NCBI GenBank assembly: GCA_035345895.1
Contig: DAORDI010000025.1
Location: forward strand, 1-33,436
Reading direction: 5' to 3'
DNA from: DAORDI01 sp035345895
GTDB taxonomy: Bacteria > Spirochaetota > Leptospiria > Leptospirales > Leptospiraceae
Length of the DNA stretch: 33,436 nucleotides
The translations under genes were made by a program, and so were the position numbers. Every line of letters starts with the position of its first letter. The first letter of the stretch is position 1. Positions 16,854-23,688 of this stretch are shown here, one piece after another. The notes under the pieces are model-generated. The model had not been told where the DNA came from, made no database searches, and saw only the letters and a program-made list of their open reading frames with translations.

Positions 16854-17198
16854 TCAACCATTATTCAGATAAAATGATTCAGGAATGCAGGTCTCAGCGT
16901 TCTGCAGGACAATCGAAAACACAATGCTTTCCTTCCGCATATGTTCGAGTGATTTTCGCACTGGGTCAGAAAGAAAACTTCTGAAATTTTTCTCTTCTGA
17001 AAAACCAATCAGATGAATTTCATTCGGAACTCTGATTTTTGAATCCGCTTCAGAAGATCGGTCAGGTCTGATTCGGAGAAGAAGCTCACCCGTATGTTCT
17101 TTCAAAAGCGGCATTACTGCATTTTCGTATTCAAGAAATATATTTTCACTGCCCTCTCTTGCATAAAGAAAAACACTTATGCAGAACCTGTTTTTCAT
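16854..17198 (-). CDS. DUF1330-like small protein (dimeric alpha/beta barrel)
   Basis: 114 residues. The pattern fits the DUF1330 / dimeric alpha-beta-barrel group: a first strand FCISVFLYAREG, helix FLEYENAVMPLLKEHTGELLLRI, then PNEIHLIGFSEEKNFRSFLSDPV and a terminal helix/strand pair. Members are small cytosolic homodimers of mostly unknown role, some acting on small ligands. ATG 17198 lies nine bases after the stop of the GGDEF gene, so it belongs to that transcription unit. No obvious catalytic residues stand out. Confidence 0.6.
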   Translation of the reverse strand: MKNRFCISVFLYAREGSENIFLEYENAVMPLLKEHTGELLLRIRPDRSSEADSKIRVPNEIHLIGFSEEKNFRSFLSDPVRKSLEHMRKESIVFSIVLQNAETCIPESFYLNNG

Positions 17199-17207
17199 CC
17201 GGCATTC

Positions 17208-17933
17208 TTATTCAGTAACGATCCTGTCCTTGCCGCTTCTTTTGGCCTTGTAGGACAGTTCATCCGCCTTTTTATAAAGATCATCCATTGTAGATGCAGA
17301 ATGCGGAAAAGCAGCAATTCCTCCGCTGACAGTGATCTCCCTTTTCATTATTTCAGAGGAAGATATCTTCAGCTTCTGTGCAAAACGCTCACAGGCAGTG
17401 CGGGCAGACTCAATTCCAGTTTCCGGAAGAAGAACAGCAAACTCCTCCCCTCCAATCCTTGCCACAATGTCCTCTGCACGGAACAGCTGAGAGAGCGTCT
17501 TTGCAATCAGCTGAAGAACCCTGTCTCCTTCGAGATGTCCGTAATTGTCATTAAAACTTTTAAAATTGTCTACATCGAAAAAGAAAAGGGAGATAGTCTT
17601 CTCATACCTGGAACTCCTTTTGAACTCCCTGTGAAATGCAGTATTGAAATATCTTCTGTTGTAGATCCCGGTCAGTTCATCCACAAAGGAATTTCTCATC
17701 ACTTCTTCAAAAATATCCTGCTCCACAAAAGTAGGATTCTTCATGATCTGCTTTTCGTTCAGCATATAGTCCAGAAGTGCAACCCTGAAACCGACCTTTC
17801 GGCCGACCTTTTCAGAAAGCCTCTGTGCATTCTTCAGAACCTCTTCCCAGAGAATGGATGCCTGCTCCTCTCCTATATCCAGATTTGCAAGCACTTTGAA
17901 GAATTCTGAAAACAGTCCTTTTTCTTCTTCCAT
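17208..17933 (-). CDS. Diguanylate cyclase (GGDEF)
   Basis: 241 residues. The N-terminal ~80 residues form a helical domain without a recognised sensor and without membrane segments. The GGDEF domain follows, with DELTGIYNRRYF, FFDVDNFKSFNDNYGHLEGD (metal and substrate region) and the active loop GGEEF. RAED lies exactly five residues before GGEEF, the R-x-x-D inhibitory site that binds c-di-GMP. The enzyme should therefore make c-di-GMP from two GTP and be product-inhibited. A GTG/TTG alternative is not needed: ATG 17933 has AGGA five bases upstream, overlapping the stop of the coiled-coil OmpA gene seven bases away. It is a cytosolic signalling enzyme translated together with envelope proteins. 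Confidence 0.93.
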   Translation of the reverse strand: MEEEKGLFSEFFKVLANLDIGEEQASILWEEVLKNAQRLSEKVGRKVGFRVALLDYMLNEKQIMKNPTFVEQDIFEEVMRNSFVDELTGIYNRRYFNTAFHREFKRSSRYEKTISLFFFDVDNFKSFNDNYGHLEGDRVLQLIAKTLSQLFRAEDIVARIGGEEFAVLLPETGIESARTACERFAQKLKISSSEIMKREITVSGGIAAFPHSASTMDDLYKKADELSYKAKRSGKDRIVTE

Positions 17934-17940
17934 GAGAATC

Positions 17941-19572
17941 CTACTTTGTCACTGCAGGAGTGACCACTATTTCCACTCTTCTGTTCGCAGCCCGGTTTCT
18001 TGGACTGTTGTTGGACTTGAGAGGATTGTACTCTGCATTTCCTGCAGCCGTCATAAATCGAGGATGAATGTCGCTGTACCGGACGAGGTATCTGAGAACA
18101 CTGATCGCCCTTGCTGTCGAAAGCTCCCAGTTGTCCCTGTACTTGGAAGTTTTCAGAACAGGTCTGTCGTCCGTATTTCCCTCGATAGTAATTTTTTTTA
18201 TTTTATATGTATTGAGTATCCTGATGATCTTGTCGAGTATCTTCCTGCCTTCCGGTCTGATTCTGCTGGAATAGGTGTCAAAAGTGACATTCAGAGGAAT
18301 TCCTATCACAACGCCTTTCTTGTTCTGATTGACATCGAGTTCACCCGTGCGGATTTCATTCTCGAAAGACTTTTCCATTTCCTTTCTGGCACGGTTGATG
18401 GATTCGAGCTGTTCCTTCAGTCTGAGATTTTCGTATGCAATTTCATCATTTGCAGCAATAAGTCTCGAATTCTCTGCCAGAAGTTCAGTCTCTCTCTGTC
18501 TCAGTCTTTCCAGTTCTGCCTCCAGCTGCTTTTCTCTTGCATTGTAATCCTTCTGAAGGCTGCTGAGTTCTCTGTCCAGTTCCGCGCTTCTGTCAGTCAC
18601 ACTCTTCCTCATATCATCAAGTTCTTTCAGAAGTGTATCTCTCTGATAACTGATTTCTGCATTTTCCTTTCTGAGGGAATTGAGCATTGCCTCATCGGAT
18701 TTGGAATCCTCAAGTTTTTTCTGAAGAGCTCTTTTGGAAGTTTCCAGTTCCTGCAGTCTTGCATTTGCTTCTTCCAGCCTCTGCAGATATGCCCTGTTGA
18801 TCTCCTTCAGTCTTTCCACTTCTTCAGTCAGTCTGTTGTTTTTTTCCTGAAGGGAGATTTTCTCCTGCTCTATCTTGGAGATTGTATCCCTGTAGATGAT
18901 TGCCTGTTCCTGCGAAATGGAATCCTTCTCCAGGATGGATTCATTGTATTCCCTGGCTGTTTTTTCCGCCTTTGCCAGTTCCCTGTTCTTCTGCTCCAGA
19001 AGAAGATTCTGTTCTTTCAGCTTTTTCTCAAGAAGTGCATTCTGCTCCTTCAGAGCCAGAGAATTTTTGTCCAGACCATCCTTCTGATTCCGGATTGCCA
19101 GAAGTTCTCTTTCCAGAACTTCCTTTTCTTCCTTGACTGCCAAGTATCTTCTTTCAGCAGCCTCTTTCTGGGATCTTAAGGAAACAATACTGTTGTCCAT
19201 ACTGGAAAGCTTTGCTTCATTTTCTCTTACATAAGTCTGGTACTTGTCATAGAGTTCTGAATACTTCTGATTCACTGCAGCCAGTTCTGTTTCCAGTTCA
19301 GAAAGCCTTGTCTTATTCGCGGCATTCTCATCCATCGACCTCTTATCTGCTGCATTCTGCTTTGCCTTAAGCTCAGCCACCTCTTTTTCCAGAGTTCTCT
19401 TTTTAATCCAGAGATCAGTGTATTCACTTTTATAATAAAATAGGTCCCCCGGTTCCTTTTCTTCTGCCGGAGCCTGAGGAGTTCCAGGGCTCGGACCGAC
19501 ATCCTCTGCAGAAAGATGCGACATATTCAATAATACAATAATAGCTGATAATTTCAGAATTTTTTCCGACAT
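17941..19572 (-). CDS. Coiled-coil protein with C-terminal OmpA/MotB-like domain
   Basis: 543 residues from ATG 19572 (AGAGGG just upstream; ATG 19584 lacks one). Residues 1 to about 22 form a signal peptide (MSEKILKLSAIIVLLNMSHLSA). A short Pro/Glu linker leads to FYYKSEYTDLW, a motif shared with the neighbouring paralogue. An almost unbroken coiled coil of Glu/Lys/Leu heptads follows from about 55 to 405. The last ~125 residues are an OmpA-family peptidoglycan-binding domain: FDTYSSRIRPEGRKILD, IEGNTDDRP, NWELSTARAISVLRYL and NRRVEIVV. The GNTDDRP-NWELSTARA form is closer to MotB-like members. Inference: it anchors to peptidoglycan and extends a long rod. It is the first gene of the unit that continues into the diguanylate cyclase. 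Confidence 0.9.
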   Translation of the reverse strand: MSEKILKLSAIIVLLNMSHLSAEDVGPSPGTPQAPAEEKEPGDLFYYKSEYTDLWIKKRTLEKEVAELKAKQNAADKRSMDENAANKTRLSELETELAAVNQKYSELYDKYQTYVRENEAKLSSMDNSIVSLRSQKEAAERRYLAVKEEKEVLERELLAIRNQKDGLDKNSLALKEQNALLEKKLKEQNLLLEQKNRELAKAEKTAREYNESILEKDSISQEQAIIYRDTISKIEQEKISLQEKNNRLTEEVERLKEINRAYLQRLEEANARLQELETSKRALQKKLEDSKSDEAMLNSLRKENAEISYQRDTLLKELDDMRKSVTDRSAELDRELSSLQKDYNAREKQLEAELERLRQRETELLAENSRLIAANDEIAYENLRLKEQLESINRARKEMEKSFENEIRTGELDVNQNKKGVVIGIPLNVTFDTYSSRIRPEGRKILDKIIRILNTYKIKKITIEGNTDDRPVLKTSKYRDNWELSTARAISVLRYLVRYSDIHPRFMTAAGNAEYNPLKSNNSPRNRAANRRVEIVVTPAVTK

Positions 19573-19597
19573 ATTCCCTCTCATTCAGAATCTGATT

Positions 19598-19620
19598 TTG
19601 TACGGCTTTTTACAGTACAA
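19598..19620. promoter_or_regulatory. TTGTAC-N11-GTACAA palindrome upstream of the coiled-coil gene
   Basis: TTGTAC (19598-19603) and GTACAA (19615-19620) are spaced by 11 bases, and another GTACAA lies at 19647-19652. It sits 26 bases upstream of the start codon at 19572, in the leader region where a promoter is expected. Such a spacing would suit a dimeric regulator, but no factor is known here. Confidence 0.3.
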
Positions 19621-19722
19621 CAGTTCAGAATTCTAAATTCCTCATAGTACAATTTTCGAATTTTTTAAGGTAAATCTGCAGGCTTGAGAGAAAGAATATC
19701 GGACTGTTGAGGAAAAAGACAG

Positions 19723-19748
19723 ACCTGTCCACCGACGGGAGGACAGGT
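19723..19748 (-). terminator. Terminator of the long OmpA-like gene
   Basis: ACCTGTCC (19723-19730) and GGACAGGT (19741-19748) pair over 8 bp around a ten-base loop. On the minus strand a CTGTCTTTTT tract follows. It lies 10 bases past the stop at 19758 and separates this gene from the paralogous gene downstream. Confidence 0.65.
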
Positions 19749-19757
19749 TTTTTAATG

Positions 19758-21647
19758 TTAAGGCTGTTCTTTTACAGCTTTTTTGATAGGTTTTACTACA
19801 ATTTCCACCCTTCTGTTCATCAGTCTGTTTTTATCTGAATTATTTGGTTTCAGCGGATTGAATTCACCGTATCCTACTGCAGCAAACTGTTTAGGATTCA
19901 TTTTTTTATGATGCACAAAGTATCTCACAACGGCAACTGCCCTTGCAGTCGAAAGCTCCCAGTTGTCCTTGTATTTTGCAGTGCTGATCGGTCTGTCGTC
20001 TGTATTTCCTTCAATATTGATATGACTGTTAGGATATTTTTTGACAACATTGTAGATCTTGTCCAGAGTCTTTTTCCCCTGAGAAGTCAGCTCTGCAGAT
20101 GCTGTTGCAAAGTTTACATCATCAGAAAGATTGATTATGATATTGCCGTTCTTATTGACTACAGTGGAATCGCCTTTCTTGATCTCATTTTCGAGAGCTT
20201 CTTCCAGTTTCTGAGTCTGCGCAGTCAGCTTTTCAATCTCATCCTTGTATTTCTGAGTTTCTTCAGCATGTTTGTCTTTCATTGCAGCCAGATCTGCTAC
20301 AGCTGCCTCATTGTCAGTTTTCTGAGCAGCAAGCTGATTCTGAAGTTCCTCGATCTGTTTTTTCAGTTCGATCAGTTCTTTTTCCTGCTTCTCTTTGCTG
20401 TCTCCTGCTTCTGCCAATTCCGTCTTAAGTTTCTCTACAGTTTCTTCCAGAGCTTTATTTGCAGTCTGCAGTTTTCCTTTTTCCTCATCGCATTCTTTGA
20501 GTTTCTGCTCCAGCTCCGTTTTTTCATCCTCAAGCTGTTTGAGTTTCACTTCCATCTGGGCAAATTTAGCCAGAAGATCTTCTTTTTCAGAATTGCTGTC
20601 ATTTACAGCCTGATCTTTTTCTTTCTGAATCTGTTCTTTTTCTGCCTGAAGATCATCCAGTTTTTTATTCAGCTGAGTCAGCGCATCAGAGTTCTCAGAG
20701 TTCTGCTTTGCCTGATTTTTTTTGTCCTCTTCCATCTGGGCAATCTTTGCTTCCAGTTCCTGGATCTTCGCTTCGAGAGCAGGAATATTGCCCTTTTCTT
20801 TGATCAGTGCATCTTTTTCTTTCTGCAGTTTGTCCTTTTCAGATTCGAGTACAGCTATTCTGTCCTGAAGTTCTGTGATCTTTTTTACTGTCTCTGTTGT
20901 GACAGTTGTAGTAGTGACAGTTTCTGTTCCTGGGGCAGCAGTTTCTCTTCCCTCAGTCTTTGCAGCAAGTTCATCTCTTTTCTTCTTGGCTTCAGCAAGT
21001 TCAGTTTCCAGAGCCTTGATTCTGTCTTGAAGAGCCTTTTCTCTCGCTGTCAGATCTGCAATCTGCTTGTCTTTTTCTGCAGCCTGATTCTTCAGAACAT
21101 AATAATCACGGATCAGCTTTTCTCTGTCTGCCTTGATCTCTGTGATTTCCTTATTCAGCCTGTCAATTGTCTCACCGTCTTTCTTACGAAGACTTTCAAG
21201 TCTGGTGATTTCTTCCGTATTCTTGGTGATTTCAGTACTGTAAGCAGTTCCGCTCCCTTCCCTGTTTCCGGAAAAAGAAGAGCTCGAACTCTTGGATGTA
21301 TAACTTTCATACAGGAGCTTGTATTTTGCATGGAGATATTTCCATTTTTCCACAACATCATTGTATTCGCTCTTCCAGTAGAAAAACCAGGCGTCCTTGG
21401 AATCAAGTTTGATTTCATCTGGATGAGGGATTCTGTTTTCTTCGCTGACTTCAGTTCCGGTAGTTGCGGTGCTCGAAGAAGCAGTCGTCGCAGATGTCTC
21501 CGATTTTGCTGAACCTGCAGTCGCAGTCGTCTTTACAGTTGTAGTCGTGGTTGTGCTCTTAAATGTAGTCGTGGAGGCAGAATCCTGTGCTGCTAATGAC
21601 AGACTGAACAGTACAGCCCCCGCGAGTGAGAAAACAGTTTTTTTCAC
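19758..21647 (-). CDS. Long coiled-coil protein with OmpA/MotB-like domain, paralogue of the 17941-19572 gene
   Basis: 629 residues. GTG 21647 is chosen because AGGAGA lies six bases upstream. Signal peptide MKKTVFSLAGAVLFSLSLAAQ is followed by about 45 residues of Thr/Ser/Ala repeats (TTTTTTVKTTATAG and so on) that are probably extended. The motif FYWKSEYNDVVEKWKYL is shared with the neighbour's FYYKSEYTD, then comes a coiled coil from about 125 to 490, interrupted once by a short Thr/Val-rich segment (TVTTTTVTTETVKK). The C-terminal OmpA-family domain carries VNFATASAELTSQGKKTLD, GNTDDRPISTAKYKDNWELSTARAV and NRRVEIVV, the residues used to bind peptidoglycan. The shared start motif and domain order point to a tandem duplication that has since diverged. 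Its strong promoter and own terminator suggest abundant, separate expression. Confidence 0.92.
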   Translation of the reverse strand: MKKTVFSLAGAVLFSLSLAAQDSASTTTFKSTTTTTTVKTTATAGSAKSETSATTASSSTATTGTEVSEENRIPHPDEIKLDSKDAWFFYWKSEYNDVVEKWKYLHAKYKLLYESYTSKSSSSSFSGNREGSGTAYSTEITKNTEEITRLESLRKKDGETIDRLNKEITEIKADREKLIRDYYVLKNQAAEKDKQIADLTAREKALQDRIKALETELAEAKKKRDELAAKTEGRETAAPGTETVTTTTVTTETVKKITELQDRIAVLESEKDKLQKEKDALIKEKGNIPALEAKIQELEAKIAQMEEDKKNQAKQNSENSDALTQLNKKLDDLQAEKEQIQKEKDQAVNDSNSEKEDLLAKFAQMEVKLKQLEDEKTELEQKLKECDEEKGKLQTANKALEETVEKLKTELAEAGDSKEKQEKELIELKKQIEELQNQLAAQKTDNEAAVADLAAMKDKHAEETQKYKDEIEKLTAQTQKLEEALENEIKKGDSTVVNKNGNIIINLSDDVNFATASAELTSQGKKTLDKIYNVVKKYPNSHINIEGNTDDRPISTAKYKDNWELSTARAVAVVRYFVHHKKMNPKQFAAVGYGEFNPLKPNNSDKNRLMNRRVEIVVKPIKKAVKEQP

Positions 21648-21672
21648 AATAGTTCTCCTATGCTATTTGAGA

Positions 21673-21702
21673 ATGATATTTTTCCCTTTCCCTCTGCGTC
21701 AA
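21673..21702 (-). promoter_or_regulatory. Strong sigma-70-type promoter of the long OmpA-like gene
   Basis: Read on the minus strand: TTGACG (21702-21697), an 18-base spacer, TATCAT (21678-21673). Each box differs from consensus at one position. A start near 21666 would leave about 18 leader bases including the AGGAGA ribosome binding site of GTG 21647. Confidence 0.7.
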
Positions 21703-22512
21703 GAAAGAAGTGTATGGAATATTGGTTTTTATTTCAGATTTGGCAGGGATTGGGGCATCCGATGCAGTTTATTTACTGTCTGAATGTTGAGCAGGGATGG
21801 GACACGAAGGCTGGATTGGACAAATCAGGCAAAAAGGCTGCTCTGCTTATTTATTATCTGCATTGATCTATATTCATCTGCCGTCTATTTATCTGCCCGC
21901 TTCGCTCAATAAACGCTGAGGCACCCAGATATAATGATACTTCCTGCTTCGTGTTCTCTCTGTCTCGAAGTTTATGCTGAGCGCGTCAGCGAGCGAAGGA
22001 TGGTAAATATTTTTCTTTTACTGAACGACTGAAACACAGCAATCTCCTTTTTCGGAGACGAGTCTCAGACTACTCTCTACGGATTCCCATTTCCCACAGA
22101 AAGATATCCCGTGTCCCTGTGGGAGAATCAGTATGGGGTCGCACCGCATCATAATGTAAGAAATAGATCTATCCTCAGCAGACAGACTAGAAAGAGGTCG
22201 TCCTTGCGGAGCTCCGCGAACCCCTGCGTCTTTCGCGTGAGAACTCTTTTTTGAAGCACCTTGAGCCGAAAAATATCCACCCAGTAAAGCATTCCCCTCA
22301 GCCCCTTTCCGTTGCGGTATCGCTATCCGCAGCAGCGAACCGGAGCTTGGGTAAGGTTAGATTTTCTGTCTGACAGGCAGTCCAAAAGAATTCGGAAAAG
22401 GGTCATATTTCAGGGATTTCAAGAGTTACTGCCGGAAATGCATTTGCAGGTAACGATATGGCCACTCGCCATTTCTTCTGGACAAATCATTCGAAACAGT
22501 TATACTTTCATT
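21703..22512. other. Long non-coding, hairpin- and repeat-rich stretch
   Basis: About 800 bases between the promoter of the minus-strand OmpA-like gene and the bPH-like gene. No coding frame with a ribosome binding site and protein-like composition is seen; the in-frame extension of the next gene back to 22312 reads like non-coding DNA. It contains the repeat units described at 21892-21995, a hairpin TCCCACAG (22092-22099) with CTGTGGGA (22117-22124), and a palindromic GCGGAGCTCCGC near 22216. GC content rises compared with neighbouring genes. It could hold a small RNA or be a decayed insertion. Confidence 0.5.
21892..21995. repeat. Intergenic repeat units of the AGCGAAGC / CGTCAGCGAGCG family
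   Basis: TCTGCCCGCTTCGCT (21892-21906), inverted, resembles AGCGAAGCAGAGCGGGTACAGA starting at 23324 on the far side of the bPH-like gene, with small insertions. CGTCAGCGAGCG (21984-21995) is the exact reverse complement of 561-572. The units are short, GC-richer than the surroundings and partly palindromic. Confidence 0.45.
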
Positions 22513-23247
22513 ATGAAGATCAAGTTCTCAGATTATGCCGGTGTCTGTATCTGTTTTCTATTTACTGCTGCAGGAATTTGGATACGGTTTTATCCTGGAG
22601 CATTTCTATTCGGATTCGGATTCATTGTGCTTTCGATCAGTCTGTATACCAAGAAAAAGGCATATAAAAATCTCAGTACTGAATTTGCATCCATTGAAAT
22701 TGAAGGGGGAAGAAAGTTCACTCAGTCTCCTTTGATTTTTTATTCCACTTCGGTCGGGCTGTTTCTTGCGGGGAGCGGAACGATGTTTTTCTGGGATCAG
22801 AAAATCGGTCTTCTGATCTGCGGTGCAGTTGCAGCGGCATTCGGCGCAGGGCTCGTTCTTTCGAAACTCCTTGGACTTTTCGGAAACCAGTTTATTTCAT
22901 TTGAAGAGACTGGACTTCTGGTTGGGAGGAACGGGTACAGTTTCCTGATCCACTGGGAAAATATTGCAGAAATCCGTATGGATGAATGGAACAATGTTCC
23001 GTATGTATTTCTGGAAATCATCTCTTATGAAAATGCGGAAGATACAATTGAATCTGCAGACAGGGAAAAGTCAGCTTTGAAACTCAGAAAGTCCTGCATC
23101 TGGAATCAGGGTTATTTCGGAAGCAGTTTTGCATTTTCCACGGTACAGTTCGGAATGGACACTGCTCTGTTTTTCAAGGCGATCATTCAGTACCTTGAAA
23201 GACCGGAGAAAAGAGAAGAGCTTGCGTTGAGAAAAAGAATTGAATAA
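22513..23247 (+). CDS. Small membrane protein with a bacterial PH-like (STM3941-type) domain
   Basis: 244 residues from ATG 22513; the frame opens earlier, but the family-like N-terminus begins here. Two hydrophobic hairpins are visible: CICFLFTAAGIWIRF with AFLFGFGFIVLSISLY at about 10-48, and a second at about 75-118 around PLIFYSTSVGLFLAGSG and CGAVAAAFGAGLVL. The region FISFEETGLLVGRNGYSFLIHWENIAEIRMDEWNN is the typical 'I-x-W-x-x-I-x-x-I' pattern of the bacterial PH-like fold in STM3941-family proteins, usually facing the cytosol. Duplicated hydrophobic pairs make it larger than usual members. No clear ribosome binding site is seen before 22513. Its role is unknown. It is flanked on both sides by related intergenic repeats. 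Confidence 0.65.
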   Translation: MKIKFSDYAGVCICFLFTAAGIWIRFYPGAFLFGFGFIVLSISLYTKKKAYKNLSTEFASIEIEGGRKFTQSPLIFYSTSVGLFLAGSGTMFFWDQKIGLLICGAVAAAFGAGLVLSKLLGLFGNQFISFEETGLLVGRNGYSFLIHWENIAEIRMDEWNNVPYVFLEIISYENAEDTIESADREKSALKLRKSCIWNQGYFGSSFAFSTVQFGMDTALFFKAIIQYLERPEKREELALRKRIE

Positions 23248-23311
23248 CTCACGTTACGCAAACCGGCAGGCTCTCTGCCACAAACGCCCCGCCGTCAGGC
23301 GTAAGGTGAGT
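23247..23311 (+). repeat. Long inverted repeat overlapping the stop of the bPH-like gene
   Basis: ACTCACGTTACGC (23247-23259) pairs with GCGTAAGGTGAGT (23299-23311), 12 of 13 positions. Inside is a second hairpin GGCAG-GCTCT-CTGCC (23265-23279). The first arm includes the last base of the stop codon. No T-run follows, so this is a structured repeat element or RNA-stability hairpin rather than a classic terminator. Confidence 0.5.
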
Positions 23312-23688
23312 GAATAGCATACTCAGCGAAGCAGAGCGGGTACAGATACATTATATAATATATATATATTTATTTTAAATAAATTTGCATACAGTCAGAA
23401 TGTCCCGGAATGCATGCAGATATTTTCTGCCGGGTCTGGATGAATGAACACTCTGTCACTCCTTCAGCTCTCTGCACTGAGCAGACAAGCCGCCCTTTTA
23501 CTCACGGACAAGCTCACTATGACAGGTCTTCTTTGATTTCCCAGGCAGGTCTGCTGTGGAAAAGTAAAATCATTCTTTACTGATTCTTTATATCCGGGTT
23601 CAAAAATGATCCAGGCGTAAATTTCTTCTGGAAAGCATGATTCCGCAGAGGATCATGGAGAAAAAATATACATTTAACGGAGAAGGCT
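23312..23688. other. Intergenic region with AT-rich tract before the porin
   Basis: About 375 bases. It starts with the repeat AGCGAAGCAGAGCGGG at 23324-23339, followed by a strongly AT-rich tract (23351-23390, mostly alternating T and A), then a CCCGG...CCGGG imperfect hairpin near 23403-23433. The AT-rich tract may be an UP element or easily melted DNA for the porin promoter; no single promoter can be chosen with confidence. No gene is seen. Confidence 0.45.

Noticed and set aside
16855..16857. TTG overlapping the DUF1330-like stop as lptC start
   Set aside because: It would put the lipobox at about residue 73 and the terminator-like hairpin within coding sequence.
17854..19179. 441-codon open frame antisense to the coiled-coil OmpA-like gene
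   Set aside because: It is rich in Phe, Leu, Ser and Cys, as expected from the complement of Glu/Lys/Gln-rich coiled-coil codons, has no ribosome binding site and matches no family.
19908..21512. 534-codon open frame antisense to the long OmpA-like gene
   Set aside because: Same shadow effect of a low-complexity coiled coil; composition is unlike a real protein.
22200..22240. tRNA-like or rRNA-like fragment
   Set aside because: The GC-rich palindrome does not extend into a cloverleaf, and no T-loop sequence is present.
22312..22512. N-terminal extension of the bPH-like gene
   Set aside because: The 67 extra residues are basic and irregular, the DNA resembles the non-coding stretch around it, and the membrane protein begins naturally at ATG 22513.
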